From: Bacteroidaceae bacterium
GTDB lineage: Bacteria; Bacteroidota; Bacteroidia; Bacteroidales; Bacteroidaceae
Reading direction: 5' to 3'
DNA length: 20,566 nucleotides
Assembly: GCA_023227685.1 (NCBI GenBank)
Contig: JALNVG010000022.1
Span: 1-20,566 of the forward strand
The position numbers were made by a program, and so were the translations under genes. Of this stretch, positions 6,994 to 13,814 are shown one piece after another. The stretch's first letter is position 1. The number at the start of each line of letters is the position of its first letter. The notes beneath the pieces are model-generated. The model saw nothing but the letters and a program-made list of their open reading frames with translations. It was not told where the DNA came from and did no database searches.

Positions 6994-7458
6994 CTAATCG
7001 CGTTTACGAGCAGAATAGTTAATTTTTAATGCATAAGCCTGGCGTAAGGCATTCTTGATATCTGTAACAATACCCATTTTTGTACCTTTATCCACCTTCA
7101 ACGAAACAGTCATTAAAGGTTGATCATCCTCTTTCATACTTGACCTTTCCTGATAAATAAAATCCTGTACTTCAGAAACTTCAGCATAACTGTCATTTAA
7201 TTGAATACGGCTTTCACTTCCCATCTTTGCTCTGTACTCCTGAGTAGGCATTCCAACATAGATAAATGTTACCAATGATTTCTTCTCCAATTTCTCAAGC
7301 TCAGTACCCTGAGGTAAAGTGAATTGAACCTTCAACGTTACTTCACGCATTGATGTTACCATCATAAAAAAGAACAATAAGGTGAAAATCAAGTCAGGCA
7401 ATGAAGAAGTATTCAATGCTGGCATTCCACGTTTACCAGTTTTGTTAAATTTACCCAT
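6994..7458 (-). CDS. exbD: Biopolymer transport protein ExbD (second copy in operon)
   Basis: ExbD is the small single-helix partner of ExbB in the inner-membrane motor that uses the proton gradient to energise TonB. This copy is 154 aa. It has a basic cytoplasmic N-terminus, one membrane helix from about residue 20 with the essential proton-carrying aspartate D22 in SSLPDLIFTLLFFFMMVTSM, and a periplasmic domain ending in a conserved VTDIKNALRQAYALKINYSA segment. It starts 2 nt after the upstream exbD and is the last gene before the terminator. The two copies are clearly diverged and may mix in one complex or serve different partners. Confidence 0.92.
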   Translation of the reverse strand: MGKFNKTGKRGMPALNTSSLPDLIFTLLFFFMMVTSMREVTLKVQFTLPQGTELEKLEKKSLVTFIYVGMPTQEYRAKMGSESRIQLNDSYAEVSEVQDFIYQERSSMKEDDQPLMTVSLKVDKGTKMGIVTDIKNALRQAYALKINYSARKRD

Positions 7459-7460
7459 GA

Positions 7461-8048
7461 CTACTTTCCTCCATATTTTTTAGGTTCTGCCTCAGATATC
7501 CTCTGAGGATAAATCATACGTACCGCTTTCTGTTCATCTTCCGATAAGTCAGCATATTTCTTCTGCCATTTCTGTTCAGAAATTTCGTCACGCAACTCAT
7601 TATAAGCAGCCACTAATTCATTCTGCACACTAATATAAGCCTGATAAGATGTACCACGGTCATTCTGTAATGATATCACATGTTTATCCGTAACCATCAT
7701 CGGACCGAAAAACGGTATATTCTTCTGTACTTTCTCCGGCTTTTTAGGATCGTTATTTACATTCTCAATAAAATCTTTGGCTTTTTGACGTAATTGGTTG
7801 ATACTAATATATTCGTTGCCGCACATTAATTGATCATCCTTATTCAAATAAACCTGAAGAATATTACGTTCCTTAATTTTATCAGTTTGATCCTGCTGAT
7901 CTTTCTCTGGAGGAGGTGGCAATAGACGAGCTAAACCACGATCTGTATCCATAGAAGTCGTTAGCAAGAAAAAAATGAGCAACAAGAAAGCAATATCAGC
8001 CGTTGAACTCGAATTTATATCAGGGACTTTTCTATTTCTGTTTGCCAT
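7461..8048 (-). CDS. exbD: Biopolymer transport protein ExbD (first copy in operon)
   Basis: This is the larger of the two ExbD proteins at 195 aa (E. coli ExbD is 141). The helix begins near residue 17 and carries the conserved aspartate D18 in STADIAFLLLIFFLLTTSMD. A Pro-rich LLPPPPE segment follows directly after the membrane, as is common in Bacteroidetes members. The periplasmic part is longer than usual: it contains an insertion (PFFGPMMVTDKHVISLQNDR) before the conserved YQAYISVQNELVAAYNELR helix and a charged C-terminal extension ending AEPKKYGGK. It lies 33 nt after the four-helix membrane protein gene and 2 nt before the other exbD. Confidence 0.92.
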   Translation of the reverse strand: MANRNRKVPDINSSSTADIAFLLLIFFLLTTSMDTDRGLARLLPPPPEKDQQDQTDKIKERNILQVYLNKDDQLMCGNEYISINQLRQKAKDFIENVNNDPKKPEKVQKNIPFFGPMMVTDKHVISLQNDRGTSYQAYISVQNELVAAYNELRDEISEQKWQKKYADLSEDEQKAVRMIYPQRISEAEPKKYGGK

Positions 8049-8081
8049 TTTTTATAACTTTATTTAAAAGTTTCATAAATA

Positions 8082-8570
8082 TTATTTAAGGAATCTCCGT
8101 CTAACACCGAATAAGATAATCAATAAGACAGCCAATGCCATCTCAATATAAACGATATAGAGGAACATATCCGTAATTTTTAACCAGAAAGAAACATTAT
8201 CTGATCCATCATAACCTGTAATTTTCAGGGGTGTTCCATCACCAAGTGAATAGCAAATAAGGAACAAAGCTACAAAAATCACAAGTCCGATTATAGAACG
8301 AACAGCTTCCTTAGGAGCATCCTTTAACTTACCGCCGAACTTAATAATAGAGCCTACTAAAGTTACTAGAACTGTAACTACCAGTAGTGTATATACTAAG
8401 TACATTAAAGTATCCAAATGTGCTGGTTGCTTCATTCCCGGGTCGAGACTCGTCAAAATAGCACTTCCAGTAGCATCGCCACCAAAATAGAACAAGCCCA
8501 AAATAACGATGATGACGGCAAAAATCGCATACAGTACGTAGTACGACGCTTTATATGATAATCTACTCAT
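8082..8570 (-). CDS. Uncharacterised four-helix membrane protein inside the exb operon
   Basis: This is a 162-aa integral membrane protein with predicted helices at about residues 11-29, 54-76, 90-109 and 133-155. A short basic N-terminus and an RRRFLK C-terminus suggest that both ends are cytoplasmic. The loop between helices 1 and 2 (DATGSAILTSLDPGMKQPAHLD) and that between 3 and 4 would be periplasmic; the 2-3 loop (KFGGKLKDAPKEAVR) would be cytoplasmic. I recognise no ExbB/TolQ, ExbD or other named motif. It starts 6 nt after exbB and ends 33 nt before exbD, so it is coexpressed with the motor proteins. An accessory subunit or assembly factor for ExbB/ExbD is the natural hypothesis, but nothing in the sequence itself proves it. 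Confidence 0.85.
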   Translation of the reverse strand: MSRLSYKASYYVLYAIFAVIIVILGLFYFGGDATGSAILTSLDPGMKQPAHLDTLMYLVYTLLVVTVLVTLVGSIIKFGGKLKDAPKEAVRSIIGLVIFVALFLICYSLGDGTPLKITGYDGSDNVSFWLKITDMFLYIVYIEMALAVLLIILFGVRRRFLK

Positions 8571-8576
8571 CTCAAA

Positions 8577-9398
8577 TTATTTTTTGTATTTCAACTCATA
8601 CTTTACGACCATATCAAGCAAGGTTACAGAAGAATCTTCCATCTCACTTGTGATAGCTTCGATTTTAGAAAGAACGTAATTATAAAACAATTGAAGAATC
8701 AAAGCTACAACCAAACCAAAAATAGTTGTAATCAAGGCAACTTTCATACCACCGGCAACAACCGTCGGAGAGATATCACCTACTTGTTGAATCTTATCAA
8801 AAGCCTGGACCATACCAATAACAGTTCCCAAGAATCCCAAAGAAGGAGCCATGGCGATAAATAATGTAATCCAAGAACATCCTTTTTCAAGGTAACCGGC
8901 CTGAACACCACCATAAGAAACGACAGATCTTTCAACAACATCTACACCCTGATCCAATCTCATCAGACCTTGATAATAAATTGATGCGACAGGACCTCTA
9001 GTATTACGAGCTAAATCTTTAGCAGCTTCAACATCTCCTTTTTCCAAGTCTTCTTCAATAGCAGCAACGAATTTTTTAACGTTGATCTCAGCTAAACTTA
9101 AATAAATGATACGTTCAATACAAAAAGCCAAACCGATAACCAAAGCAATAGCAACCAAACTCATGAAAGATGCATTACCTTCGATAAATTTTGTCTTAAG
9201 AGCTTTATGAATACCACCTTCTTCAGCAGGCACAGGCGTAGCTTCCGAAGCAACGGCTGCTGTTGCAGCTACAGAATCGGAATTACTTTTAGCAGGAGTA
9301 GCCTGCTCTGCTGCTGCTGGCTCTTGAGCTTGAACAAATTGAATCGAGCCAAAAGTTAAGGCTCCGAATACAGCAACAATTGCAAATAACTTTTTCAT
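8577..9398 (-). CDS. exbB: ExbB / MotA-TolQ-ExbB proton channel family protein
   Basis: ExbB forms the pentameric proton-channel shell around ExbD and powers TonB. The 273-aa protein opens with a likely cleavable signal peptide (residues 1-24, ending VQA), then an Ala/Pro/Glu-rich linker (25-62), then three membrane helices (about 78-98, 176-198, 215-240). The family block LGFLGTVIGMVQAF (187-200) carries T192, equivalent to E. coli T148. T225 matches E. coli T181. The residue aligned with E. coli E176 is V220, preceded by K219, with identical spacing (28 residues) to T192/T148. It is the first gene of a four-gene operon. No TAnnTTTG box is visible in the 67 nt between it and the tRNA-Ser gene, so transcription may come from the tRNA promoter or an atypical one. 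Confidence 0.95.
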   Translation of the reverse strand: MKKLFAIVAVFGALTFGSIQFVQAQEPAAAEQATPAKSNSDSVAATAAVASEATPVPAEEGGIHKALKTKFIEGNASFMSLVAIALVIGLAFCIERIIYLSLAEINVKKFVAAIEEDLEKGDVEAAKDLARNTRGPVASIYYQGLMRLDQGVDVVERSVVSYGGVQAGYLEKGCSWITLFIAMAPSLGFLGTVIGMVQAFDKIQQVGDISPTVVAGGMKVALITTIFGLVVALILQLFYNYVLSKIEAITSEMEDSSVTLLDMVVKYELKYKK

Positions 9399-9465
9399 TG
9401 TGTGTCTAATTTTTAAGATTAAAAAATTGATTATTACTTATTTATTAACTTTAATTCTAAATACG

Positions 9466-9553
9466 CGGAGAAAGCGGGATTCGAACCCGCGATACGCTTT
9501 AGGCGTATACACGCTTTCCAGGCGTGCCTCATCAACCACTCGAGCACCTCTCC
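9466..9553 (-). tRNA. tRNA-Ser (anticodon GGA)
   Basis: Read on the minus strand, the 7-bp acceptor stem pairs GGAGAGG with TTTCTCC (two G-U pairs), followed by a G discriminator. The anticodon stem is CACGC/GCGTG around the loop CTGGAAA, giving anticodon GGA (Ser, codons UCC and UCU). A long variable arm (ATACGC/GCGTAT, 5-nt loop) is diagnostic of a class II tRNA, and the T arm is GCGGG-TTCGAAT-CCCGC. The length is 88 nt. The 3' CCA is not encoded and must be added after transcription. Confidence 0.97.
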
Positions 9554-9577
9554 TTTTACAGTTGCACTATTATGCCA

Positions 9578-9585
9578 CAAATGTA
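9578..9585 (-). promoter_or_regulatory. Promoter -7 box of tRNA-Ser
   Basis: The minus strand reads TACATTTG, a perfect TAnnTTTG match, about 25 nt before the mature tRNA 5' end. The -33 region is only a weak match. A run of about ten T residues on the plus strand lies just upstream of it. Confidence 0.6.
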
Positions 9586-9661
9586 TTGTTTTTTTTTTTA
9601 GATAAAGCATTATCATACTTTTATCTTTTTATAATTCATGCAAATTAATATAATTTAAAAC

Positions 9662-10465
9662 TCATAATGTTCTTCTTCTCCCCCCAAACAAGCTTAAAGC
9701 ATTTTTTGTTGTTATCTCTGCCACTTGTTCGAGAGACAAATGATAAATATCAGCAACCTTTGCCTGTACATACTTCAAATTTGCAGTTTCGTTTCTCTTG
9801 CCTCTGTTAGGAACAGGAGAAAGGTAAGGAGAATCCGTTTCCAGAACAATACGCTCAATCGGAATAGATGGTAGCACTTCCGGCAAAGAAGATTTTTTGA
9901 ATGTTACAATTCCATTAATACCTAAAAAGAAATTACCAAATTCCAGCATTTTATCAATATCCTCCCTTTCGCCGGTAAAACTATGAAAAATTCCGCTCAA
10001 GGTTGTGCTTTTGTATAATTTTAACGTATCATACACTAAATTAAAGGCCTTTCTGCAATGAATAACAATTGGCAAATTGTATTTCAATGCTAATTCGACT
10101 TGTCGGACAAACGCAATCTGCTGCTCTTTCTGATAAGTTTTATCCCAATACAAATCTATTCCTATTTCACCAATTGCCACAAAAGAATTGGCCGATGCCA
10201 AATATTGAGCAACAAGAGAAAGCTCACTTTCATAATTTTCATTGACTGATGTAGGATGCAATCCTATCATCGGCGAACAATAGCCTTTATACATATCACA
10301 CACTGAAAGCATCGCTTTTATAGTGGTTGAATCGATATTCGGCATAAAAACATGAGAAACGCCTATAGCTTTGGCACGCTCAATAACCTGAGGAAGATCA
10401 TCGATAAACACTTTATCAAAGAGGTGCGTATGCGTATCAATCAATGAATATGATCTTTCTTTCAT
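9662..10465 (-). CDS. tatD: TatD family metal-dependent hydrolase (DNase)
   Basis: This 267-aa protein of the amidohydrolase/TIM-barrel TatD family keeps the metal ligands. They are DTHTHL (H12 and H14), GEIGIDLYWD with the bridging Glu, PIVIHCRKAF with a His, GIFHSFTGERED with a His, and the C-terminal LETDSPYLSP with the catalytic Asp followed by RGKRNE. Family members are Mg-dependent 3'-5' exonucleases or deoxyribonucleases, and some process D-Tyr-tRNA or RNA substrates. The start codon overlaps the stop of the upstream gene by 4 nt (ATGA), so the two are translationally coupled. The exact substrate is not readable from sequence, and tatD versus ycfH/yjjV subgroup is not settled. Confidence 0.93.
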   Translation of the reverse strand: MKERSYSLIDTHTHLFDKVFIDDLPQVIERAKAIGVSHVFMPNIDSTTIKAMLSVCDMYKGYCSPMIGLHPTSVNENYESELSLVAQYLASANSFVAIGEIGIDLYWDKTYQKEQQIAFVRQVELALKYNLPIVIHCRKAFNLVYDTLKLYKSTTLSGIFHSFTGEREDIDKMLEFGNFFLGINGIVTFKKSSLPEVLPSIPIERIVLETDSPYLSPVPNRGKRNETANLKYVQAKVADIYHLSLEQVAEITTKNALSLFGGRRRTL

Positions 10466-11148
10466 TTATTATTCTTACGATTGTAATAAATAATGCCATA
10501 CTCACGACATTTATTCAGACGTGCTTCAAGAGGTGTTATATTCTGATACTTAGCCTCAACTTGATTCCAAATATCCAAAATGATTTCATCAGCCTCTTTC
10601 CGCATAGAAGATAAATTTTCTAAACTTTCGAGAGTTAATCGCTGTAAATTTTTCTGTTTGGCAAAACTATCTAAAAAAACATCATAAGCCACCTTTACTT
10701 TTGCAATAGAAGGTGTAAAGATAGGTGCCCCACCTTGCATTATTCTATTCTGCTCGCCTCGGATTATTTGCTTTCCCAATTCTATAATATCGTTTTCACT
10801 TGTCAAATCAGGTACAACATTTTTTGCAGGCAGACCATAAAGTTTCTTTTGGCTTTCGGTAACCTCCGAACGTATGACAGCCAGATTCAGAACTTGAATA
10901 AAATGAGAGATGTATAAACGCGCATTCTTAACATTCTTTCGATGCTTAAAACCATTCTTTACCTGATTACTATAACACTGCGTATAATAGAAATGTGCCG
11001 GGTCAAACTTTTCCAAAAAATTCTTAGCTATAGACAATGTATGAAAAGCAACGGGCAGTTCTTCATCCCCACGCTCTCCCTTTTCGATTGTTTGTTGCAA
11101 CGTTCGAATCCTTGCTTGATCTGTATTCGGTAATCGTCTATATGGCAT
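10462..11148 (-). CDS. Conserved hypothetical protein, mostly helical, coupled to tatD
   Basis: I do not recognise a named family for this 228-aa soluble protein. It has no signal peptide or membrane helix and looks predominantly alpha-helical. It begins MPYRRLPNTDQARIRTL and has a central basic stretch (KNGFKHRKNVKNARLYISHF, about 65-84) and a Gly/Pro break (MQGGAPIFTPSI, about 137-148). Its C-terminal half contains LESLENLSSMRKEADEII and ends YYNRKNNK. It lies 15 nt after the prenyl diphosphate synthase gene and overlaps tatD by 4 nt, so all three are probably one transcript. The basic character leaves nucleic-acid binding open, but no motif supports it. I recall similar proteins as unnamed in other Bacteroidales. 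Confidence 0.85.
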   Translation of the reverse strand: MPYRRLPNTDQARIRTLQQTIEKGERGDEELPVAFHTLSIAKNFLEKFDPAHFYYTQCYSNQVKNGFKHRKNVKNARLYISHFIQVLNLAVIRSEVTESQKKLYGLPAKNVVPDLTSENDIIELGKQIIRGEQNRIMQGGAPIFTPSIAKVKVAYDVFLDSFAKQKNLQRLTLESLENLSSMRKEADEIILDIWNQVEAKYQNITPLEARLNKCREYGIIYYNRKNNK

Positions 11149-11163
11149 TAATAGTTATTCTTT

Positions 11164-12138
11164 TTAAGACACGCGGCCAATCAAATGTTCCACGAATCCT
11201 TTAAGTTCACACTTTAGCTCTTCCGCCACACCTACCTTATTAATATAGGTAAAGGCCTCAGTATAATAATTCTGCATTTTTTTTTCGCAAAAATCACGTA
11301 CTCCTAATCGGTTAAACAAAGAAGTTACACCGGATATTTTCTCCTGGGGCTGACAAGACTTTGCCTCAAGCCACCCGTTCAACTCTTCCTTTTCCGTATC
11401 ACTGGCAATATTCAAAGCTTTAATCAATAAATACGTCTTCTTGTTGCAAAGTATATCGCCACCGATATTCTTGCCAAAGATTGAAGAATCTCCATAAACA
11501 TCAAGCAAATCATCTTGAAGCTGAAAAGCCAAACCGATATTAATACCAAACTGATATAAATTACCGGCATCCTCGCACGAAGCATTACCAAGTAATGCAC
11601 CTATTTTCAAGGCAGTAGATAATAAAACAGCGGTCTTCAGACGAATCATTTCAATATACTCATTCTCGGAGACATCATTACGTTGTTCAAAGTTCATATC
11701 CATTTGTTGACCTTCACAAATTTCAAGAGCTGTCAAATTGAACAGATTAATGATCTCTTTATAATGAATACTTTCACAATCAGCCATCATTTGTTCGGCT
11801 AGCACGAGCATGGCATCACCCGAAAGAATAGCGATGTTAGCATCCCACACTTTATGAACCGTTGCCTTGCCACGCCGCATATCGGCCCGATCCATCAGAT
11901 CATCATGAAGCAAAGTATAGTTATGGTAGACTTCTATACCGGTAGCCTGATTAAGAATTTTCGTTACATCTGCCTGATATAAATTATAAGCCAACATCAT
12001 AAGAACCGGGCGGATCCGCTTTCCACCCATAGATAAAACATATTCGATCGGAGCATACAACTCTTTAGGAAAACGATCAAAAGAAAGTCCCGAAAGATGG
12101 CTATTTATCAAATCAATCAATTCAGATGCTTTATACAT
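11164..12138 (-). CDS. Polyprenyl (short-chain isoprenyl) diphosphate synthase
   Basis: The 324-aa protein joins isopentenyl diphosphate units to an allylic diphosphate. Both Asp-rich motifs are present: D79-D80-L-M-D83 (FARM) followed by DMRRG, and D209-D210-L-L-D213 (SARM). GGKRIRP (38-44) binds IPP. The FARM has the short DDxxD form without the two-residue insert of E. coli-type FPP synthases. Five residues before it is Tyr74, a bulky residue at the position that limits chain length, which points to a C15-C20 product rather than a C40 quinone tail; this is inference. Whether it is ispA-like or a geranylgeranyl-type enzyme is not settled, so no symbol is given. It lies 62 nt downstream of tonB, with a terminator hairpin between. 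Confidence 0.93.
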   Translation of the reverse strand: MYKASELIDLINSHLSGLSFDRFPKELYAPIEYVLSMGGKRIRPVLMMLAYNLYQADVTKILNQATGIEVYHNYTLLHDDLMDRADMRRGKATVHKVWDANIAILSGDAMLVLAEQMMADCESIHYKEIINLFNLTALEICEGQQMDMNFEQRNDVSENEYIEMIRLKTAVLLSTALKIGALLGNASCEDAGNLYQFGINIGLAFQLQDDLLDVYGDSSIFGKNIGGDILCNKKTYLLIKALNIASDTEKEELNGWLEAKSCQPQEKISGVTSLFNRLGVRDFCEKKMQNYYTEAFTYINKVGVAEELKCELKGFVEHLIGRVS

Positions 12139-12150
12139 AATATCGTTTGA

Positions 12151-12181
12151 AAAAAGAAGAGGCTGCTTATTTGGCAGCCTC
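12151..12181 (-). terminator. Intrinsic terminator downstream of tonB
   Basis: GAGGCTGC at 12159-12166 pairs with GCAGCCTC at 12174-12181 (8 bp, 7-nt loop). Read on the minus strand, the hairpin is followed by TTCTTTTTT. It lies 19 nt after the tonB stop codon and should end the tonB transcript, partly or fully, before the prenyl synthase gene. Confidence 0.82.
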
Positions 12182-12200
12182 CGTCTATTGAATAAATTTG

Positions 12201-12887
12201 CTATTGTAATCTAAACATTACCGGGACCGTATATTTAACACGAACCGGCTTATTACGCTGCATACCCGGCTTCCATTTTGGCATGGAAGCTATCACCCTG
12301 ATAGCTTCCTTATCCAAATAAGGATCAACGCTACGAACAACTTTCGGATCTACGATAGAACCATCTCTATTAACTACGAACTGAACGATTACTCGTCCTT
12401 GCGTTCCGTTTTCTGCCGCAATAGTAGGATACTTTATGTTTTTGCTCAAATAAGTCATTAAAGCTGCCATACCACCTGGGAATTCAGGCATTTTCTCAAC
12501 GACATCAAAGATGACCTGTTCATCAGGAGCTTCTTCTTCCTGAGCTTTTACAGGAACATATTTAACGGCTATCTTTTGGCCGGTCTCCTCGGTATTTGCA
12601 ATAACTGTTTCATCGACATTCATCTTGTCGTCCACAATTTGCAACACATCAGCAACTTTCGGAACCTCGGGAGGAGGTGGCGTCTGTTGCTTGGGAGCTT
12701 CAGTGATAGGAATGATTTCCTCTTCAAAAACGGCACCGGTAGCGGCTTGACTCGTATCTACTGTTACATCACGTTGTGTCCATTCGAACCCAACGAATAT
12801 TATAGATAGGACAAACACGTAACCAATGAGCAACCATGTGGATTTTTTACCTTCCAGGTCGGCTTTCGGTGATTTTTTAATTTCCAT
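12201..12887 (-). CDS. tonB: TonB energy-transducer protein
   Basis: TonB carries energy from the ExbB/ExbD motor across the periplasm to TonB-dependent outer-membrane transporters. The 228-aa protein has a short basic cytoplasmic start (MEIKKSPKADLEGKKS), one membrane helix (about 17-35, ending FVGFEW), an acidic and Pro-rich periplasmic linker with TPPPPEVP (about 69-76), and a C-terminal TonB domain (about 135-228) containing EFPGGMAALMTYL, GRVIVQFVVNRDGS and the terminal VPVMFRLQ. The E. coli helix histidine (His20) has no equivalent here. The gene is monocistronic by layout (own -7 box, own terminator) and lies about 3 kb from the exb operon on the same strand. Bacteroidetes usually have several TonB paralogs, so this is one of a set. 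Confidence 0.94.
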   Translation of the reverse strand: MEIKKSPKADLEGKKSTWLLIGYVFVLSIIFVGFEWTQRDVTVDTSQAATGAVFEEEIIPITEAPKQQTPPPPEVPKVADVLQIVDDKMNVDETVIANTEETGQKIAVKYVPVKAQEEEAPDEQVIFDVVEKMPEFPGGMAALMTYLSKNIKYPTIAAENGTQGRVIVQFVVNRDGSIVDPKVVRSVDPYLDKEAIRVIASMPKWKPGMQRNKPVRVKYTVPVMFRLQ

Positions 12888-12929
12888 AAACTAGAATATT
12901 ATTTTAAAAAACGTGTTCTATTCTTCTTG

Positions 12930-12937
12930 CAAATATA
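12930..12937 (-). promoter_or_regulatory. Promoter -7 box of tonB
   Basis: The minus strand reads TATATTTG, a perfect TAnnTTTG match, 42 nt before the ATG. No convincing -33 element is visible at the expected 19-21 nt spacing. Confidence 0.55.
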
Positions 12938-13063
12938 ATACTTTGCATAACATGTCTTAGCTTTACTTACTCTTTTTATTTTTGATTTTAGTTTTTTTAA
13001 TGCTTTACCGGCAATCTGGTCAATTTTTCAAGAAACCAGAGAGGGTAGAAATAAAAAATGATG

Positions 13064-13071
13064 TATATTTG
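13064..13071 (+). promoter_or_regulatory. Promoter -7 box of cmk-ispH
   Basis: TATATTTG matches TAnnTTTG, with a 27-nt gap to the cmk ATG at 13099. No clear TTTG -33 element is seen. A 6-bp inverted repeat (TCTGGT at 13015-13020, ACCAGA at 13035-13040) lies at and upstream of the -33 position. Confidence 0.55.
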
Positions 13072-13098
13072 GCACACAAATAATAAAAATCGACAAAG

Positions 13099-13788
13099 AT
13101 GAAAAAAATCACCATAGCCATCGACGGATATTCTTCTTGCGGAAAAAGTACGATGGCCAAAGATTTAGCAAAAGAAATAAAATACATTTATATTGACAGC
13201 GGAGCTATGTATCGTGCCGTTACTTTATATAGTATGGAAAATCATATTTTCACCGGTCAAAATATTGATACGGACAAACTAAGACATGAAATAAAGAACA
13301 TTCAAATTTCTTTCCATTTAAATCAAGAGACAGGAAATCCGGAGACTTATTTAAACGGCGTTAATGTGGAAAACAAAATACGAACATTGGAGGTATCATC
13401 CAAAGTAAGCCCCATCAGCACATTGGATTTTGTTCGTAGCAATCTTGTTGCCCAACAACAATTAATGGGCAAATCTAAGGGTATCGTGATGGATGGACGA
13501 GACATCGGTACCACAGTTTTTCCTCATGCGGAATTGAAGATTTTTGTCTCAGCCTCACCCGACATTCGTGCAAAAAGGCGATACAATGAATTAATAAAAA
13601 AAGGGCAAAAGATCAAATTCAGTGAGATCCTTGAAAATATCAAAGAACGCGACAGGATAGACCAGCATCGAACAGTTAGTCCCCTCAAAAGAGCCGAAGA
13701 CGCTTTACTTCTAGATAATTCGGACCTCACGATCGACGAACAAAAGGCATGGCTACTTGATCAATTCAAACGAGTAACAGCCGAATAG
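13099..13788 (+). CDS. cmk: Cytidylate kinase
   Basis: Cmk phosphorylates CMP and dCMP with ATP. The 229-aa protein has the P-loop G10-YSSCGKST18 near the N-terminus, then IDSGAMYRAV, the NMP-binding region with the family-specific insert, VMDGRDIGTTVFPHAELKIFVSA, and RAKRRYNEL followed by the lid segment with ERDRIDQHRTVSPLKRAEDALLLD. The length matches E. coli Cmk (227 aa). ispH starts 26 nt downstream on the same strand, so the two form an operon. The two products do not share a pathway; the pairing is probably one of growth-linked core genes. Confidence 0.97.
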   Translation: MKKITIAIDGYSSCGKSTMAKDLAKEIKYIYIDSGAMYRAVTLYSMENHIFTGQNIDTDKLRHEIKNIQISFHLNQETGNPETYLNGVNVENKIRTLEVSSKVSPISTLDFVRSNLVAQQQLMGKSKGIVMDGRDIGTTVFPHAELKIFVSASPDIRAKRRYNELIKKGQKIKFSEILENIKERDRIDQHRTVSPLKRAEDALLLDNSDLTIDEQKAWLLDQFKRVTAE

Positions 13789-13814
13789 AAATTATACCAT
13801 AGAAATAAAGAATC

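Noticed and set aside
9466..9553. tRNA-Ser as an integration (att) site of a mobile element
   Set aside because: No integrase, no repeat of the tRNA 3' end and no foreign-looking genes are present nearby.
9400..9648. Plus-strand open frame across the tRNA-Ser gene
   Set aside because: It is the complement of the tRNA; the RDSNPRYAL-like text is a typical artefact of translating an antisense tRNA.
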